Positions 29,113 to 37,700 of a stretch of DNA of 40,104 nucleotides are shown here, in pieces. This DNA comes from an uncultured Burkholderiales bacterium (GTDB lineage: Bacteria; Pseudomonadota; Gammaproteobacteria; Burkholderiales; Burkholderiaceae_C), in the NCBI GenBank assembly GCA_937873395.1, contig CALMYH010000158.1:1-40104 (forward strand), written 5' to 3'. Within the stretch, counting starts at the first letter, position 1. Each line of letters opens with the position of its first letter. Under the pieces are notes generated by a model, which was given only the letters and a program-made list of their open reading frames with translations, did not search any database and had not been told where the DNA came from. The position numbers and the translations under genes were made by a program.

Positions 29113-29802
29113 ATGAATGACGACTCCCTGGAACTGTTGGAACTCTCGTCCTCCGGCACTTTGCCGGCCACGGCGAGCGTGATCGTGCTGCACGGGCTCG
29201 GGGCCGATGGGGAGGATTTCGTGCCGGTGGTCCAGGCCCTGGACCTGGAACGGCTCGGATCCGTGCGCTTCGTCCTGCCCAGCGCTCCCGTGCGGCCGGT
29301 CACCATCAACGGGGGGTACCGCATGCGGGCCTGGTACGACATCCACCCTGTGCCGGCCGATCCCGCAAAGCCCAGAACGGAAGACGAGGCGGGCCTGATG
29401 GCGTCCCGCGCGCTGGTCCAGCAACTGATCGATCGCGAGGTCGATAGAGGCGTTCCGTCGACCCGTATCGTGCTGATGGGCTTTTCACAAGGCTGTGCCC
29501 TGACGCTGCTGGCGGGTTTGCTGGCCCCCGCCCGGCTGGCAGGGCTGGCAGGACTGTCCGGCTATCTGCCGATGGCCGGCCAGGCCAAGGTGGACCAGAT
29601 CGGCCATCAACGGTCGATGCCGGTATTTCTGGCCCATGGCGAGCACGACGACATCGTGACACCGGACCGTGGTCTGGCGGCGCGCGACGCCCTGCTGTCG
29701 CTGGGTGTGTCGGTGGACTGGCACAGTTATCCGATGGGGCACGAGGTTTGCATGCCCGAGATCGAGGACCTGAACCGGTGGCTGTTCAGGGTGCTGGGGT
29801 AG
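29113..29802 (+). CDS. Alpha/beta-hydrolase carboxylesterase (EstB/phospholipase type)
   Basis: A 229-residue small esterase. Ser125 in GFSQG is the nucleophile, Asp180 (HGEHDDIV) the acid and His210 (PMGHEV) the base; VLHGLGADGEDF near 25-36 shapes the oxyanion hole. The length and motifs match the acyl-protein thioesterase/carboxylesterase family (E. coli YpfH and Pseudomonas EstB group). The substrate is unknown. The ATG at 29113 has no ribosome binding site; a weak TATGCT sits six bases before it. Its last 17 bases overlap the 3' end of the opposite-strand membrane protein gene. Confidence 0.92.
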   Translation: MNDDSLELLELSSSGTLPATASVIVLHGLGADGEDFVPVVQALDLERLGSVRFVLPSAPVRPVTINGGYRMRAWYDIHPVPADPAKPRTEDEAGLMASRALVQQLIDREVDRGVPSTRIVLMGFSQGCALTLLAGLLAPARLAGLAGLSGYLPMAGQAKVDQIGHQRSMPVFLAHGEHDDIVTPDRGLAARDALLSLGVSVDWHSYPMGHEVCMPEIEDLNRWLFRVLG

Positions 29803-31627
29803 GCGGTTGCTGATCATGGGGGCGTGCCTCCAGTCCAAGCTGTTTGGCGAGATCGCCTTGCAGCTGGGCCACCGACTCCAGGATGGCTTGCCGGTGCGCC
29901 TCCCGTCGGAACAGTTCCTCGGTCTTGAGGAGCAGGAATTCCGTGCCCAGTCCGATGCCCAGGCCGCCCAACACACCACCGACGATGGCGCCCGTCGCGG
30001 TGCCGAGACCGGGAATCACCGATCCGACTGCGGCGCCCGTGGCAGCACCCGCGCCCGCACCACCCAGCGCGGCCCCCGAGCGGGCCAATGCCGCCCGGCT
30101 GAGGGTGCTCGCGGCCATGCGCAGGGTGCCGCGGGCCGCCATGCGCATCACGACCTGGCGGGCGATCAGTGCACTGACGACGCCGGTGGCTCCCCCCACC
30201 GCGAATCGTTGCTCCAGTGTGGTCAGGCTCTCGTGCTGGCTGAGGTGCTGAAGGTCGTTCATGGAGAACCGACCCACCACGTCGAAGGGTGAGTCGGCTG
30301 GCAGATCGACGCGTCGCGACTGCAGAAGCTCGGCAGACCGGCGCTGAGTGTCCTCAGCGAGTTGCCGGTCCGTCTGCACGGCCCGATCAATGGCCATCTG
30401 GAACGCCTCGAAGGGATCCCCGGCGCCGAGGGTGTCCTGCAAGCGCCTGTGCAGATGGGCTTCCAGCCCGCCGGTGGCTGCGCTGAACAGTCTGACGTAC
30501 TCGGCGCCCAGGCTGTAGTACCAGTCCGGGTAGCGCTCGACATTCTGACGAAGCCGGTCGAAGCTGTCGTCGTAGGCAACCATGACCTGTTGCATCGCTT
30601 CGCGCTGCCGGCGTGCGGCTTCCATCTGCAAATGCCGCAGCTCGGCAGCGGTCCCCGGTTGAACGGGCACGCCGTCAATCAGCTCAATGGCGATTCCCCG
30701 CGCCTGGCTTGGCATCTGGCTTGCCGTGTCGTGGCGCTGCAGCCGGGATTCCAGCATGACCACCACCGGCACAAAGACAAAGGCCACCAGCACGGCCAGT
30801 AGGCTGGCCACCGCAGCCAGGCGGTGAGGTGGAACGGGCAGAGGTTCGTCGAGCGCTTGCGGTGGCATCAGCACGCGCGTCAGTTCCCGGGCGGGCAGGG
30901 CAAACGCGGCCATCGAAAGAGCCACAAACAGGTGATAGGGCAACTGGGTCAGGGTCACCAGAGGTCTCAGCAACCAGCCGAGAGGCGCGCCACTGTGTTG
31001 TGCTCGGGCGATCAGGTGCAGCTCCAACCCGCGCACAAGACTGGCCCAGTCGGCGACAGCGGCAGCCAGCGCACTGGTGCCGAGCCAATGCCGGGTGGCG
31101 CCGGCCTGATCGATGGCTTCGGCCAGGGTGAGCGGGCCGATCGAAGGCGCTGTCGGGTGGCGAAGCAGCAGATCGGCCGGCACCATCGACAAGGCGGTGA
31201 ACACGGCAATCCACCAAAGAGGCCAGCCGAAACGGTAAGCCGGCTGCAGTTCGAGTTGCAGTTTCGGCATCAGCCAACGGTGCAGGCCCCAGAAGACCAA
31301 GGCCGAGAGCGCCAGCAGCCAGCCGTCGATGGCTTGCCATGTCAGCACCCGGGGCGCGAGAAAAGCGGTGGCGACAAAGGCCGCAGCGACGCCCCCCAGC
31401 ACACGCAGCCAAGGTCCGGAGAGCCAGGCCAGGGCTTTCGAGCCGGAGGACCATACCGCCATGTTGCGGATACGACGCAGGGTGGCCAGGTAGGTCGAGA
31501 ACAGGCCGGCTGGCGCGGCCAGCAACAGCAGGCACAGCGCCGGCCAGACAGGACCGGCCTGGTGGCTTGCCAGGCTGCCAAAAGCCACCAGACTCAGGAC
31601 GAACAAGGCAATGGCGACGACGCGCAC
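29786..31627 (-). CDS. Unrecognised multi-pass membrane protein with glycine-zipper C-terminus
   Basis: A 613-residue protein I cannot place in a family. Hydrophobic segments lie near 3-20, 28-48, 76-95, 100-118, 136-154, 222-245 and 268-292. A soluble part follows (about 295-510), rich in Arg/Gln with helix-like heptads and a YPDWYYSLGAEYVRLFSA stretch near 366-383. Residues 515-565 are a Gly/Ala-rich hydrophobic hairpin (glycine zipper), then a charged amphipathic tail. GTG at 31627 has a GGGAGG ribosome binding site about six bases away. Gene composition matches its neighbours, so recent transfer is not indicated. It overlaps the esterase gene by 17 bases at the 3' end. Confidence 0.75.
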   Translation of the reverse strand: MRVVAIALFVLSLVAFGSLASHQAGPVWPALCLLLLAAPAGLFSTYLATLRRIRNMAVWSSGSKALAWLSGPWLRVLGGVAAAFVATAFLAPRVLTWQAIDGWLLALSALVFWGLHRWLMPKLQLELQPAYRFGWPLWWIAVFTALSMVPADLLLRHPTAPSIGPLTLAEAIDQAGATRHWLGTSALAAAVADWASLVRGLELHLIARAQHSGAPLGWLLRPLVTLTQLPYHLFVALSMAAFALPARELTRVLMPPQALDEPLPVPPHRLAAVASLLAVLVAFVFVPVVVMLESRLQRHDTASQMPSQARGIAIELIDGVPVQPGTAAELRHLQMEAARRQREAMQQVMVAYDDSFDRLRQNVERYPDWYYSLGAEYVRLFSAATGGLEAHLHRRLQDTLGAGDPFEAFQMAIDRAVQTDRQLAEDTQRRSAELLQSRRVDLPADSPFDVVGRFSMNDLQHLSQHESLTTLEQRFAVGGATGVVSALIARQVVMRMAARGTLRMAASTLSRAALARSGAALGGAGAGAATGAAVGSVIPGLGTATGAIVGGVLGGLGIGLGTEFLLLKTEELFRREAHRQAILESVAQLQGDLAKQLGLEARPHDQQPPTPAP

Positions 31628-31658
31628 CAGGGTCCTCCCAGGTGTTCCGGAAACAAAA

Positions 31659-31682
31659 AAGCCAACCTTGTGAGGTTGGCTT
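31659..31682 (-). terminator. Terminator of the tRNA-Thr transcript
   Basis: Arms AAGCCAACCT/AGGTTGGCTT around TGTG, followed on the minus strand by T6. It lies 16 bases beyond the tRNA 3' end and before the membrane protein gene. Confidence 0.88.
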
Positions 31683-31697
31683 GATCTGAAAGGTTCA

Positions 31698-31773
31698 TGG
31701 TGCCGGAAAGAGGAATCGAACCCCCGACCTTCTCATTACGAATGAGCTGCTCTACCGACTGAGCTATTCCGGC
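31698..31773 (-). tRNA. tRNA-Thr (anticodon CGT)
   Basis: A 76-base tRNA on the minus strand with acceptor stem GCCGGAA/TTCCGGC, discriminator A and encoded CCA. The anticodon loop TTCGTAA gives CGT, reading ACG. It is close to E. coli thrW, including the mismatched top of the anticodon stem. It starts 24 bases after the fbp stop codon. Confidence 0.96.
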
Positions 31774-31783
31774 CAAGCTCGCT

Positions 31784-31789
31784 ATTCTA
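31784..31789 (-). promoter_or_regulatory. Candidate -10 (TAGAAT) of tRNA-Thr
   Basis: TAGAAT on the minus strand, with its nearest base 11 bases before the tRNA 5' end, in the same GCTAGAAT context as tRNA-Ser. It sits between the fbp stop and the tRNA. No good -35 is seen. Confidence 0.4.
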
Positions 31790-31797
31790 GCAAAGCA

Positions 31798-32832
31798 TCA
31801 GGTTGTTGCCCGGTCCGCCTCGTGGTGGTAGGCCGTGACACGCTCGACCTCGTTCCGGGACCCGAGAATGACGCTGACCCGCTCGTGCAGCTTGCCGGGC
31901 ACGATGTCGAGGATGCGCTGGCGGCCGTTGGTGGCGGCGCCGCCGGCCTGCTCGACCAGCCAGCCCATGGGGTTGGCTTCGTACATCAGGCGCAGCTTGC
32001 CCGGCTTGTCCGGCTCCCGCTTGTCCCATGGGTACATGAAGACGCCACCCCGGGTCAGGATCCGGTGCACGTCGGCCACCATGCTGGCAATCCAGCGCAT
32101 GTTGAAGTCCTTGCCGCGCGGACCTTCCTTGCCCTGCAGGCATTCGTCGATGTAGCGGCGCACCGGAGCGTCCCAGTGACGCATGTTGCTCATGTTGATG
32201 GCAAACTCCTTGGTGTCCGCTGGAATCTGCACCTGGTCCTGTGTCAGCACCCAGGAGCCCTGTTCCCGGTCGAGTGTGAACATGGCCACGCCGTCACCCA
32301 CCGTCAGCACCAGGGTGGTCTGCGGTCCGTACACGCAGTATCCCGCGGCCACCTGCTGGCTGCCGGGCTGCAGGAAGTCGGCCTCACTGACCGGATCGAT
32401 GATCTTCGGGTCGTCGTGCTGCTTTCGAAGCACCGAGAAGATGGTGCCGATGCTGACGTTCACATCGATGTTGCTGGATCCGTCCAGCGGGTCGAACATG
32501 AGCAGGTATTCCCCTTGGGGAAAGCGGTTGGGCACCACGTAGATGCTGTCCATTTCCTCGGAGGCCATGGCCGCCAGGTGGCCGCCCCACTCGTTGGCCT
32601 CGATCAGCACCTCGTTGGCGATCACGTCCAGCTTCTTCTGCACCTCGCCCTGCACGTTTTCGGTGTCCGCGCTGCCCAGGATCTCGCCCAGCGCCCCTTT
32701 GTTGACATTGATCGAGATGCGTTTGCAGGCCCTGGCGACAACCTCGATGAGCAGGCGCAGTTCGGGGGGAATGCGGCCATGCACGCGCTGCTGCTCGACC
32801 AGGTAGCGGGTCAGGGAGATTCGGTCGGTCAT
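31798..32832 (-). CDS. fbp: Fructose-1,6-bisphosphatase class 1
   Basis: A 344-residue gluconeogenic/Calvin-cycle phosphatase that releases phosphate from fructose-1,6-bisphosphate. The metal-binding DPLDGSSN is at 114-121, and SEEMDSIY near 91-98 carries further metal-site acids. [22 protein letters not shown] in the C-terminal part is the substrate side. The size is normal for the bacterial class 1 enzyme (E. coli 332). The ATG has an AAGGA ribosome binding site. It begins 13 bases after the pepN stop, so it is probably in one transcript with prfB and pepN. No Calvin-cycle gene is visible nearby. Confidence 0.96.
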   Translation of the reverse strand: MTDRISLTRYLVEQQRVHGRIPPELRLLIEVVARACKRISINVNKGALGEILGSADTENVQGEVQKKLDVIANEVLIEANEWGGHLAAMASEEMDSIYVVPNRFPQGEYLLMFDPLDGSSNIDVNVSIGTIFSVLRKQHDDPKIIDPVSEADFLQPGSQQVAAGYCVYGPQTTLVLTVGDGVAMFTLDREQGSWVLTQDQVQIPADTKEFAINMSNMRHWDAPVRRYIDECLQGKEGPRGKDFNMRWIASMVADVHRILTRGGVFMYPWDKREPDKPGKLRLMYEANPMGWLVEQAGGAATNGRQRILDIVPGKLHERVSVILGSRNEVERVTAYHHEADRATT

Positions 32833-32845
32833 GGGAATGTCCTTC

Positions 32846-35542
32846 TCAGTCGGCGAGCGATCGGGTGACCACTTCGCGCACGTCGTTGCTCAGGTCGGGC
32901 CGCGCCGCCACGCGGGCGATGGCTTCGCGCGCCGAACTGCGGTAGGGTTCCGCCAGTTTCTTCCAGCGGTCCATGGCGCGCGCCAGGCGGGCGGCCACTT
33001 GCGGGTTGAAGGCATCGATCTCGATCACGCGCTCGCTCCAGAACACGTAGCCGGCGGCATCCAGCCGATGGAAAGCGCCTGGGTTCGCATGGCACAGGCT
33101 GAAGATCACACTGCGGGCCCGATTCGGATTGCGCAGGTGGAAGTCCGGATGCTGCATGAGCTGGCGCACCAGGGGCAGCACGTGACCGTTGCGGTCGGGT
33201 GCGCCGGCCTGCAGGGCAAACCACTTGTCCAGCACCAGCGCTTCGTGGCGGAACATGGCGTGAAAGCGCCTGAGCGCATCCTGGGCCAGCGGCTGGCCGC
33301 TCACCACCAGCGCCGACAGGGCATTGAAGCGGTCAGTCATGTTGCCGGCGTCCTTGAAACGCTGGTAGGCCTTGCCGGGCCAGACCGGGTTGCCGTTTTC
33401 GCGCGCCGCCAGGCACAACATGGTCAGGGCCATGCCCGCCAGGGCGCGGCGGCCGGTGCTCACCGGGTCCGGGCGGTAGGCGCCGCTGTCCTTGTGTTGT
33501 TCCCAGGCCCAGATCCAGTCTTCGTGCAGGGCGTGGGCCAGCTGCTCGCGCATCGCTTCGCGCACCGTGTGCACCCGCTGCGGGTCGACCGCATCGAGCT
33601 GCTCTGCGATGTAGGTTTCGGACGGCAGGGTAAGGACCAGTTCCTTGAAGGCAGCGTCCAGCCCCGGGTGGCGCAGTACGGCCCGCATGGCTTCGGTGAA
33701 GGCCGGGTCCAGGGGGTGCTGGCTGACCGGCCCGTCCTGTCGGATGGCCGCCAGCGCGCGACGCAGGGCCAGTCGCTGGCCGGCTTCCCAGCGGTTGAAG
33801 GCATCGGTGTCGTGGGCCAGCAGCGTCAGCAGTTGCTCATCGCTTTGCTGCATGTCCAGCACGACCGGGGCCGAGAAGCCGCGCAGCAGCGATGGCACAG
33901 GTTCGGATGCCAGCCCGGTGAACACCAGGGTCTGCTCGGCTTCGGTCAGCACGACCGTGTGGCTGCCCTGGCGCGCTTCGGACCAGCCTTCCAGTTGCAG
34001 GGGCAGCTCCCGCCCCTGCGCATCAAGCAGGCCCAGGCTCAGGGGAATGACAAACGGCAGCTTGTCGGCCTGGCCCGGGGTGGGTGCGCAGTGCTGGCGC
34101 AGCGTCAGCGTGTAGCGGCCGCCGGCCGCGTCCCACCGACCCTGGGCCTGCACATGGGGCGTCCCGGCCTGGCTGTACCAGCGCTTGAACTGCGGCAGCA
34201 GGCGCGCCAGTTCGCTGTCCTCGTTGGCGTCTGCGATGGCTTGCGCGAAGTCGTCGCAGGTGACCGCCTTGCCGTCGTGGCGCTGGAAGTACAGGCTCAT
34301 GCCCTTGCGGAAACCGTTGCGGCCCACCAGGGTCTGCATCATGCGCACGACCTCGGCCCCCTTTTCGTAGACGGTGACGGTGTAGAAGTTGTTGATCTCG
34401 ACGTAGCTGTCGGGTCGGACCGGGTGGGCCATGGGGCCGGCGTCTTCCGGGAACTGGGCGGTGCGCAGCACCCGCACGTCCTCGATGCGCTTGACCGCGC
34501 GCGCCGACGGGTCGGCACACAGGTCCATGCTGAACTCCTGGTCGCGAAAGACGGTCAGGCCCTCCTTGAGCGAGAGCTGGAACCAGTCGCGGCAGGTGAC
34601 GCGGTTGCCGGTCCAGTTGTGGAAGTACTCGTGGCCGACGACCGATTCGATGTTGGCAAAGTCCGTGTCGGTGGCGGTGGCGCTGTTGGCCAGCACATAC
34701 TTCGTGTTGAAGATGTTCAGGCCCTTGTTCTCCATCGCGCCCATGTTGAAGTCCGCGGTGGCGACGATCATGAAGCGCTCCAGGTCGAGCGGCAGGCCGA
34801 AACGGGCTTCGTCCCAGACCACGCTGGACATCAGCGAATTCATGGCGTGCTCGGTCTTGTCCATGTCGCCGGGGCGCACATAGATCTGCAGCAGGTGCTC
34901 CTTGCCGGTGCGCGAGACGATGCGCTGCTCGCGGGCCACCAGCTTGCCCGCGACCAGGGCGAACAGGTAGCAGGGTTTCTTGTGCGGGTCGACCCACTTG
35001 GCGAAGTGGCGGTTGTCGGGCAGCTCACCCGACTCCACCAGGTTGCCGTTGGACAGCAGCACCGGATACTTTGCCTTGTCTGCACGGAGGGTGACGGTGT
35101 AGCTGGCCATCACGTCCGGGCGGTCCAGGAAGTAGGTGATCCGCCGGAATCCCTCCGCTTCGCACTGCGTGAAGAAGGTGCCTTCGCTCACGTACAGCCC
35201 CATCAGCTGCGTGTTTTTCTCGGGGGCGCAGGTGGTGAAGATTTCCAGATCGAAGGGTTCGCTGCCTTCGGGCAGGTTCTCCAGCACCAGGGTCTGGCCG
35301 TCCATGCGGAACGAGGTGCCGGCACCGTTGACCAGCACGCGGGCCAGGTTCAGGTCCTCGCCGTCAAGCCGCAGCGCCTGCGCGGGCACATCGGCGTTGC
35401 GGCGCAGGCGCATGCGGTTGAGCACCCGGGTCTTGGCGGGGTCCAGGTCGAAGCTCAGGTCGACGGTGTCGATCCAGTAGGCGGGAGCGACATAGTCTTC
35501 ACGGCGCACGACGATGGCCGGGCCTTCACGCAGAGCACTCAT
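32846..35542 (-). CDS. pepN: Aminopeptidase N
   Basis: An 898-residue M1 zinc aminopeptidase that trims N-terminal residues from peptides in the cytosol. GAMEN at 268-272 binds the peptide amino end; HEYFH at 304-308 with Glu327 is the zinc site; KGLNIFN and [14 protein letters not shown] follow the family pattern. E. coli PepN has 870 residues. I start at ATG 35542, which has AAGGAG seven bases upstream; ATG 35548 overlaps the prfB stop (ATGA) but lies too near that site. The frame runs on inside prfB and is rejected there. It is between prfB and fbp on the same strand. Confidence 0.95.
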   Translation of the reverse strand: MSALREGPAIVVRREDYVAPAYWIDTVDLSFDLDPAKTRVLNRMRLRRNADVPAQALRLDGEDLNLARVLVNGAGTSFRMDGQTLVLENLPEGSEPFDLEIFTTCAPEKNTQLMGLYVSEGTFFTQCEAEGFRRITYFLDRPDVMASYTVTLRADKAKYPVLLSNGNLVESGELPDNRHFAKWVDPHKKPCYLFALVAGKLVAREQRIVSRTGKEHLLQIYVRPGDMDKTEHAMNSLMSSVVWDEARFGLPLDLERFMIVATADFNMGAMENKGLNIFNTKYVLANSATATDTDFANIESVVGHEYFHNWTGNRVTCRDWFQLSLKEGLTVFRDQEFSMDLCADPSARAVKRIEDVRVLRTAQFPEDAGPMAHPVRPDSYVEINNFYTVTVYEKGAEVVRMMQTLVGRNGFRKGMSLYFQRHDGKAVTCDDFAQAIADANEDSELARLLPQFKRWYSQAGTPHVQAQGRWDAAGGRYTLTLRQHCAPTPGQADKLPFVIPLSLGLLDAQGRELPLQLEGWSEARQGSHTVVLTEAEQTLVFTGLASEPVPSLLRGFSAPVVLDMQQSDEQLLTLLAHDTDAFNRWEAGQRLALRRALAAIRQDGPVSQHPLDPAFTEAMRAVLRHPGLDAAFKELVLTLPSETYIAEQLDAVDPQRVHTVREAMREQLAHALHEDWIWAWEQHKDSGAYRPDPVSTGRRALAGMALTMLCLAARENGNPVWPGKAYQRFKDAGNMTDRFNALSALVVSGQPLAQDALRRFHAMFRHEALVLDKWFALQAGAPDRNGHVLPLVRQLMQHPDFHLRNPNRARSVIFSLCHANPGAFHRLDAAGYVFWSERVIEIDAFNPQVAARLARAMDRWKKLAEPYRSSAREAIARVAARPDLSNDVREVVTRSLAD

Positions 35543-35544
35543 GC

Positions 35545-36649
35545 TCATACTCCTTGTTTGAGGGATGCTTCGATGAAGGGGTCCAGATCGCCGTCCAGCA
35601 CCTTCTGGGTGGCGGAAATCTCGACGTTGGTGCGCAGGTCCTTGATGCGGCTGTTGTCCAGCACATAGGAGCGGATCTGGTGGCCCCAGCCGACATCGGT
35701 CTTGGTGTCTTCCAGCTTCTGCTGTTCTTCCATGCGCTTGCGCATTTCCAGGTCGTACAGCTTGGAGCGAAGACGCTGCCAGGCCATGTCCTTGTTGCTG
35801 TGCTGGCTGCGGCCATCCTGGCACTGCACCACGGTCCCGGTCGGGATGTGCGTCAGGCGCACCGCCGAGTCGGTCTTGTTGATGTGCTGGCCGCCGGCGC
35901 CGCTGGCGCGGTAGGTGTCCACCCGCACGTCGGCCGGGTTGATGTCGATCTCGATCGAGTCGTCGATCTCGGGGTAGACAAACACCGAGGCAAACGAGGT
36001 GTGGCGACCGCCCGAGCTGTCGAACGGGCTCTTGCGCACCAGGCGGTGCACGCCGGTTTCGGTGCGCAGCAGGCCGAACGCATACTCGCCCTCGATCTTG
36101 ATGGTGGCGCTCTTGATGCCGGCCGTATCGCCCGGGGTTTCTTCCTCGACCGCGGTCTTGAAGCCCTTGCGCTCGGCATAGCGCAGGTACTGGCGCAGCA
36201 GCATGCTGGCCCAGTCGCAGGCTTCGGTGCCGCCGGCGCCGGCCTGGATGTCCAGGAAGCAGTTGAGCGGGTCGGCCGGGTTGTTGAACATGCGCCGGAA
36301 CTCGAGCTTCTCGACCTCGGCGGCCATGCCGGACGCCTCGCCCTCGATGGTCTGGATGCCGGCCTCGTCACCGTCGGCCTCGGACATCTCGAACAGCTCG
36401 GTGTTGTCGGCCAGGTCGCCACTCAGGCGATCGAGCACCAGCACCACGTCCTCCAGGGACTTTTTCTCGCGCCCCAGGTCCTGGGCGCGCTTGGGGTCGT
36501 TCCAGACGGTCGGGTCCTCCAGGGCGGACTCGACCTCGCGGAGCTTCAGTGCCTTGGCATCGTAGTCAAAGATACCTCCGAAGCTCGGCGACCCGTTCGG
36601 TCAGGTCGGCAAGCTGGTTGCGAAGGGCGTTGGTGCGTTCGGCGTCCAT
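35545..36649 (-). CDS. prfB: Peptide chain release factor 2 with programmed +1 frameshift
   Basis: Release factor 2 (367 residues after frameshifting; E. coli 365), which ends translation at UGA and UAA. The reading begins at ATG 36649 with a GGAGAG ribosome binding site, encodes 27 residues and meets TGA at 36568-36566. Skipping one base gives the main frame from 36567 to 35545. SPF (207-209) recognises stop codons, and GGQ (252-254) triggers peptide release; the residue matching E. coli Thr246 is Ala. A tool that ignores the frameshift would call only a 300-residue fragment from 36447. Confidence 0.95.
36565..36580 (-). promoter_or_regulatory. prfB programmed frameshift site
   Basis: On the minus strand CGGAGG, TAT, CTT, TGA, C. 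This matches the E. coli RF2 site (SD-like purines, TAT CTT TGA C): the ribosome slips +1 at CTT when RF2 is scarce, so RF2 controls its own synthesis at its own stop codon. Confidence 0.93.
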
Positions 36650-36754
36650 GGTCGTTCTCTCCGGGTGTCGGTCCGAGCTCGTGGCCACCGGCCCGTTCAG
36701 GGGGTGGATGAGCAAACTTTGGATTTTCTCATGAACAACCCCCCGGTGCAGCGG

Positions 36755-37666
36755 CTAGGCGGTCAGGAAGTTCTCCACCAGCCCCGCCAGCGCCTGTGGC
36801 TGATCGTGGTGCAGCATGTGGCCGGCGTCCCGCACCTCGGCTTCGCTCAGGCGAGGCACCGTCCGGATGCGCTCGCGGTATTCGGCCAGGGTGTACTTGC
36901 CGCGCCACCACAGACCCAGGCTGTCGTCGCTGGCGGTGATGCTCAGGGTGGGCGCGGTGATGCGGCGGAAGATCTCCAGCACCTCATCGACCCGGTACAG
37001 CTGGGCACTGACGACCTTGTGGGCGGGGTCTCCGAGGATGCGCCAGCGCCCCTGGGCATCGGGCCGGGCCCAGTGCTGCGCCAGCCATTCGGCCTTGTCG
37101 CGATCCAGCCGCGGGTTGGTCTTCATGAGACGGCGGGCCACGGCCTCCACATCGTCGTAGTCCTTGAGCGTGGTCTGACCCTGCCGCAAGGCGCGGATTT
37201 CGTCCAGCCACTGACCGTAGCGGCCCGGGGCCTGGGCAGGCCGCGTGGCCGGCATGCCGAAGCCCTCCAGGTTCACCAGGCGTCGCACGCGGGCCGGCCG
37301 AATGCCGGCGTACACCATGGCCACGTTGCCGCCCATGCTGTGTCCGACCAGGTCGACGGCGCGGTCCGGCACCAGATGGTCGAGCAGGGCGTCAAGGTCG
37401 GCCAGGTAGTCCGGGAACCAGTAGCTGTCGACCGCAGGGCCTTCGCTGCGGCTCAGACCGAAGCCGCGCCAGTCGGGCGCAATGATCCAGCGGCCGGCGG
37501 CCATGGCGTCGACCATGAACTGCCAGGAAGCGGCCACGTCCATCCAGCCGTGCACCAGCACCAGTGGCGCGACGTCCGGGTCGGGCGCTCCCCAGACACG
37601 CAGGTGGTATTGCTGGTCACGGATCGGGAGGAAATCGCTGCGCGAGGGGCGGATGACTTGGTACAT
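36755..37666 (-). CDS. Alpha/beta hydrolase
   Basis: A 303-residue hydrolase. VHGWMD at 38-43 forms the oxyanion hole, GHSMGG has nucleophile Ser110, and AGHMLHHDQP near the end supplies the catalytic His; the acid is likely the Asp of TASDD. The substrate is unknown; relatives include esterases, haloalkane dehalogenases and thioesterases. I start at ATG 37666 (MYQVIRPS). Two ATGs at 37675 and 37678 are alternatives, and the frame continues far upstream as an antisense shadow of the acyl-CoA synthetase. TATGAT lies seven bases before the chosen start. It is divergent from the acyl-CoA synthetase with a 34-base gap. Confidence 0.88.
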   Translation of the reverse strand: MYQVIRPSRSDFLPIRDQQYHLRVWGAPDPDVAPLVLVHGWMDVAASWQFMVDAMAAGRWIIAPDWRGFGLSRSEGPAVDSYWFPDYLADLDALLDHLVPDRAVDLVGHSMGGNVAMVYAGIRPARVRRLVNLEGFGMPATRPAQAPGRYGQWLDEIRALRQGQTTLKDYDDVEAVARRLMKTNPRLDRDKAEWLAQHWARPDAQGRWRILGDPAHKVVSAQLYRVDEVLEIFRRITAPTLSITASDDSLGLWWRGKYTLAEYRERIRTVPRLSEAEVRDAGHMLHHDQPQALAGLVENFLTA

Positions 37667-37700
37667 TCCACGCATCATAGAAAACACCAGGAGACAAGGC

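Noticed and set aside
32831-35668. 945-residue open frame opposite pepN
   Set aside because: Shadow of pepN. It spans the fbp-pepN junction and the prfB end, with no recognisable motif and no ribosome binding site.
36447-36649. prfB as a pseudogene or broken gene
   Set aside because: The in-frame TGA lies at the known RF2 frameshift signal (CTT TGA C with upstream GGAGG), so it is programmed.
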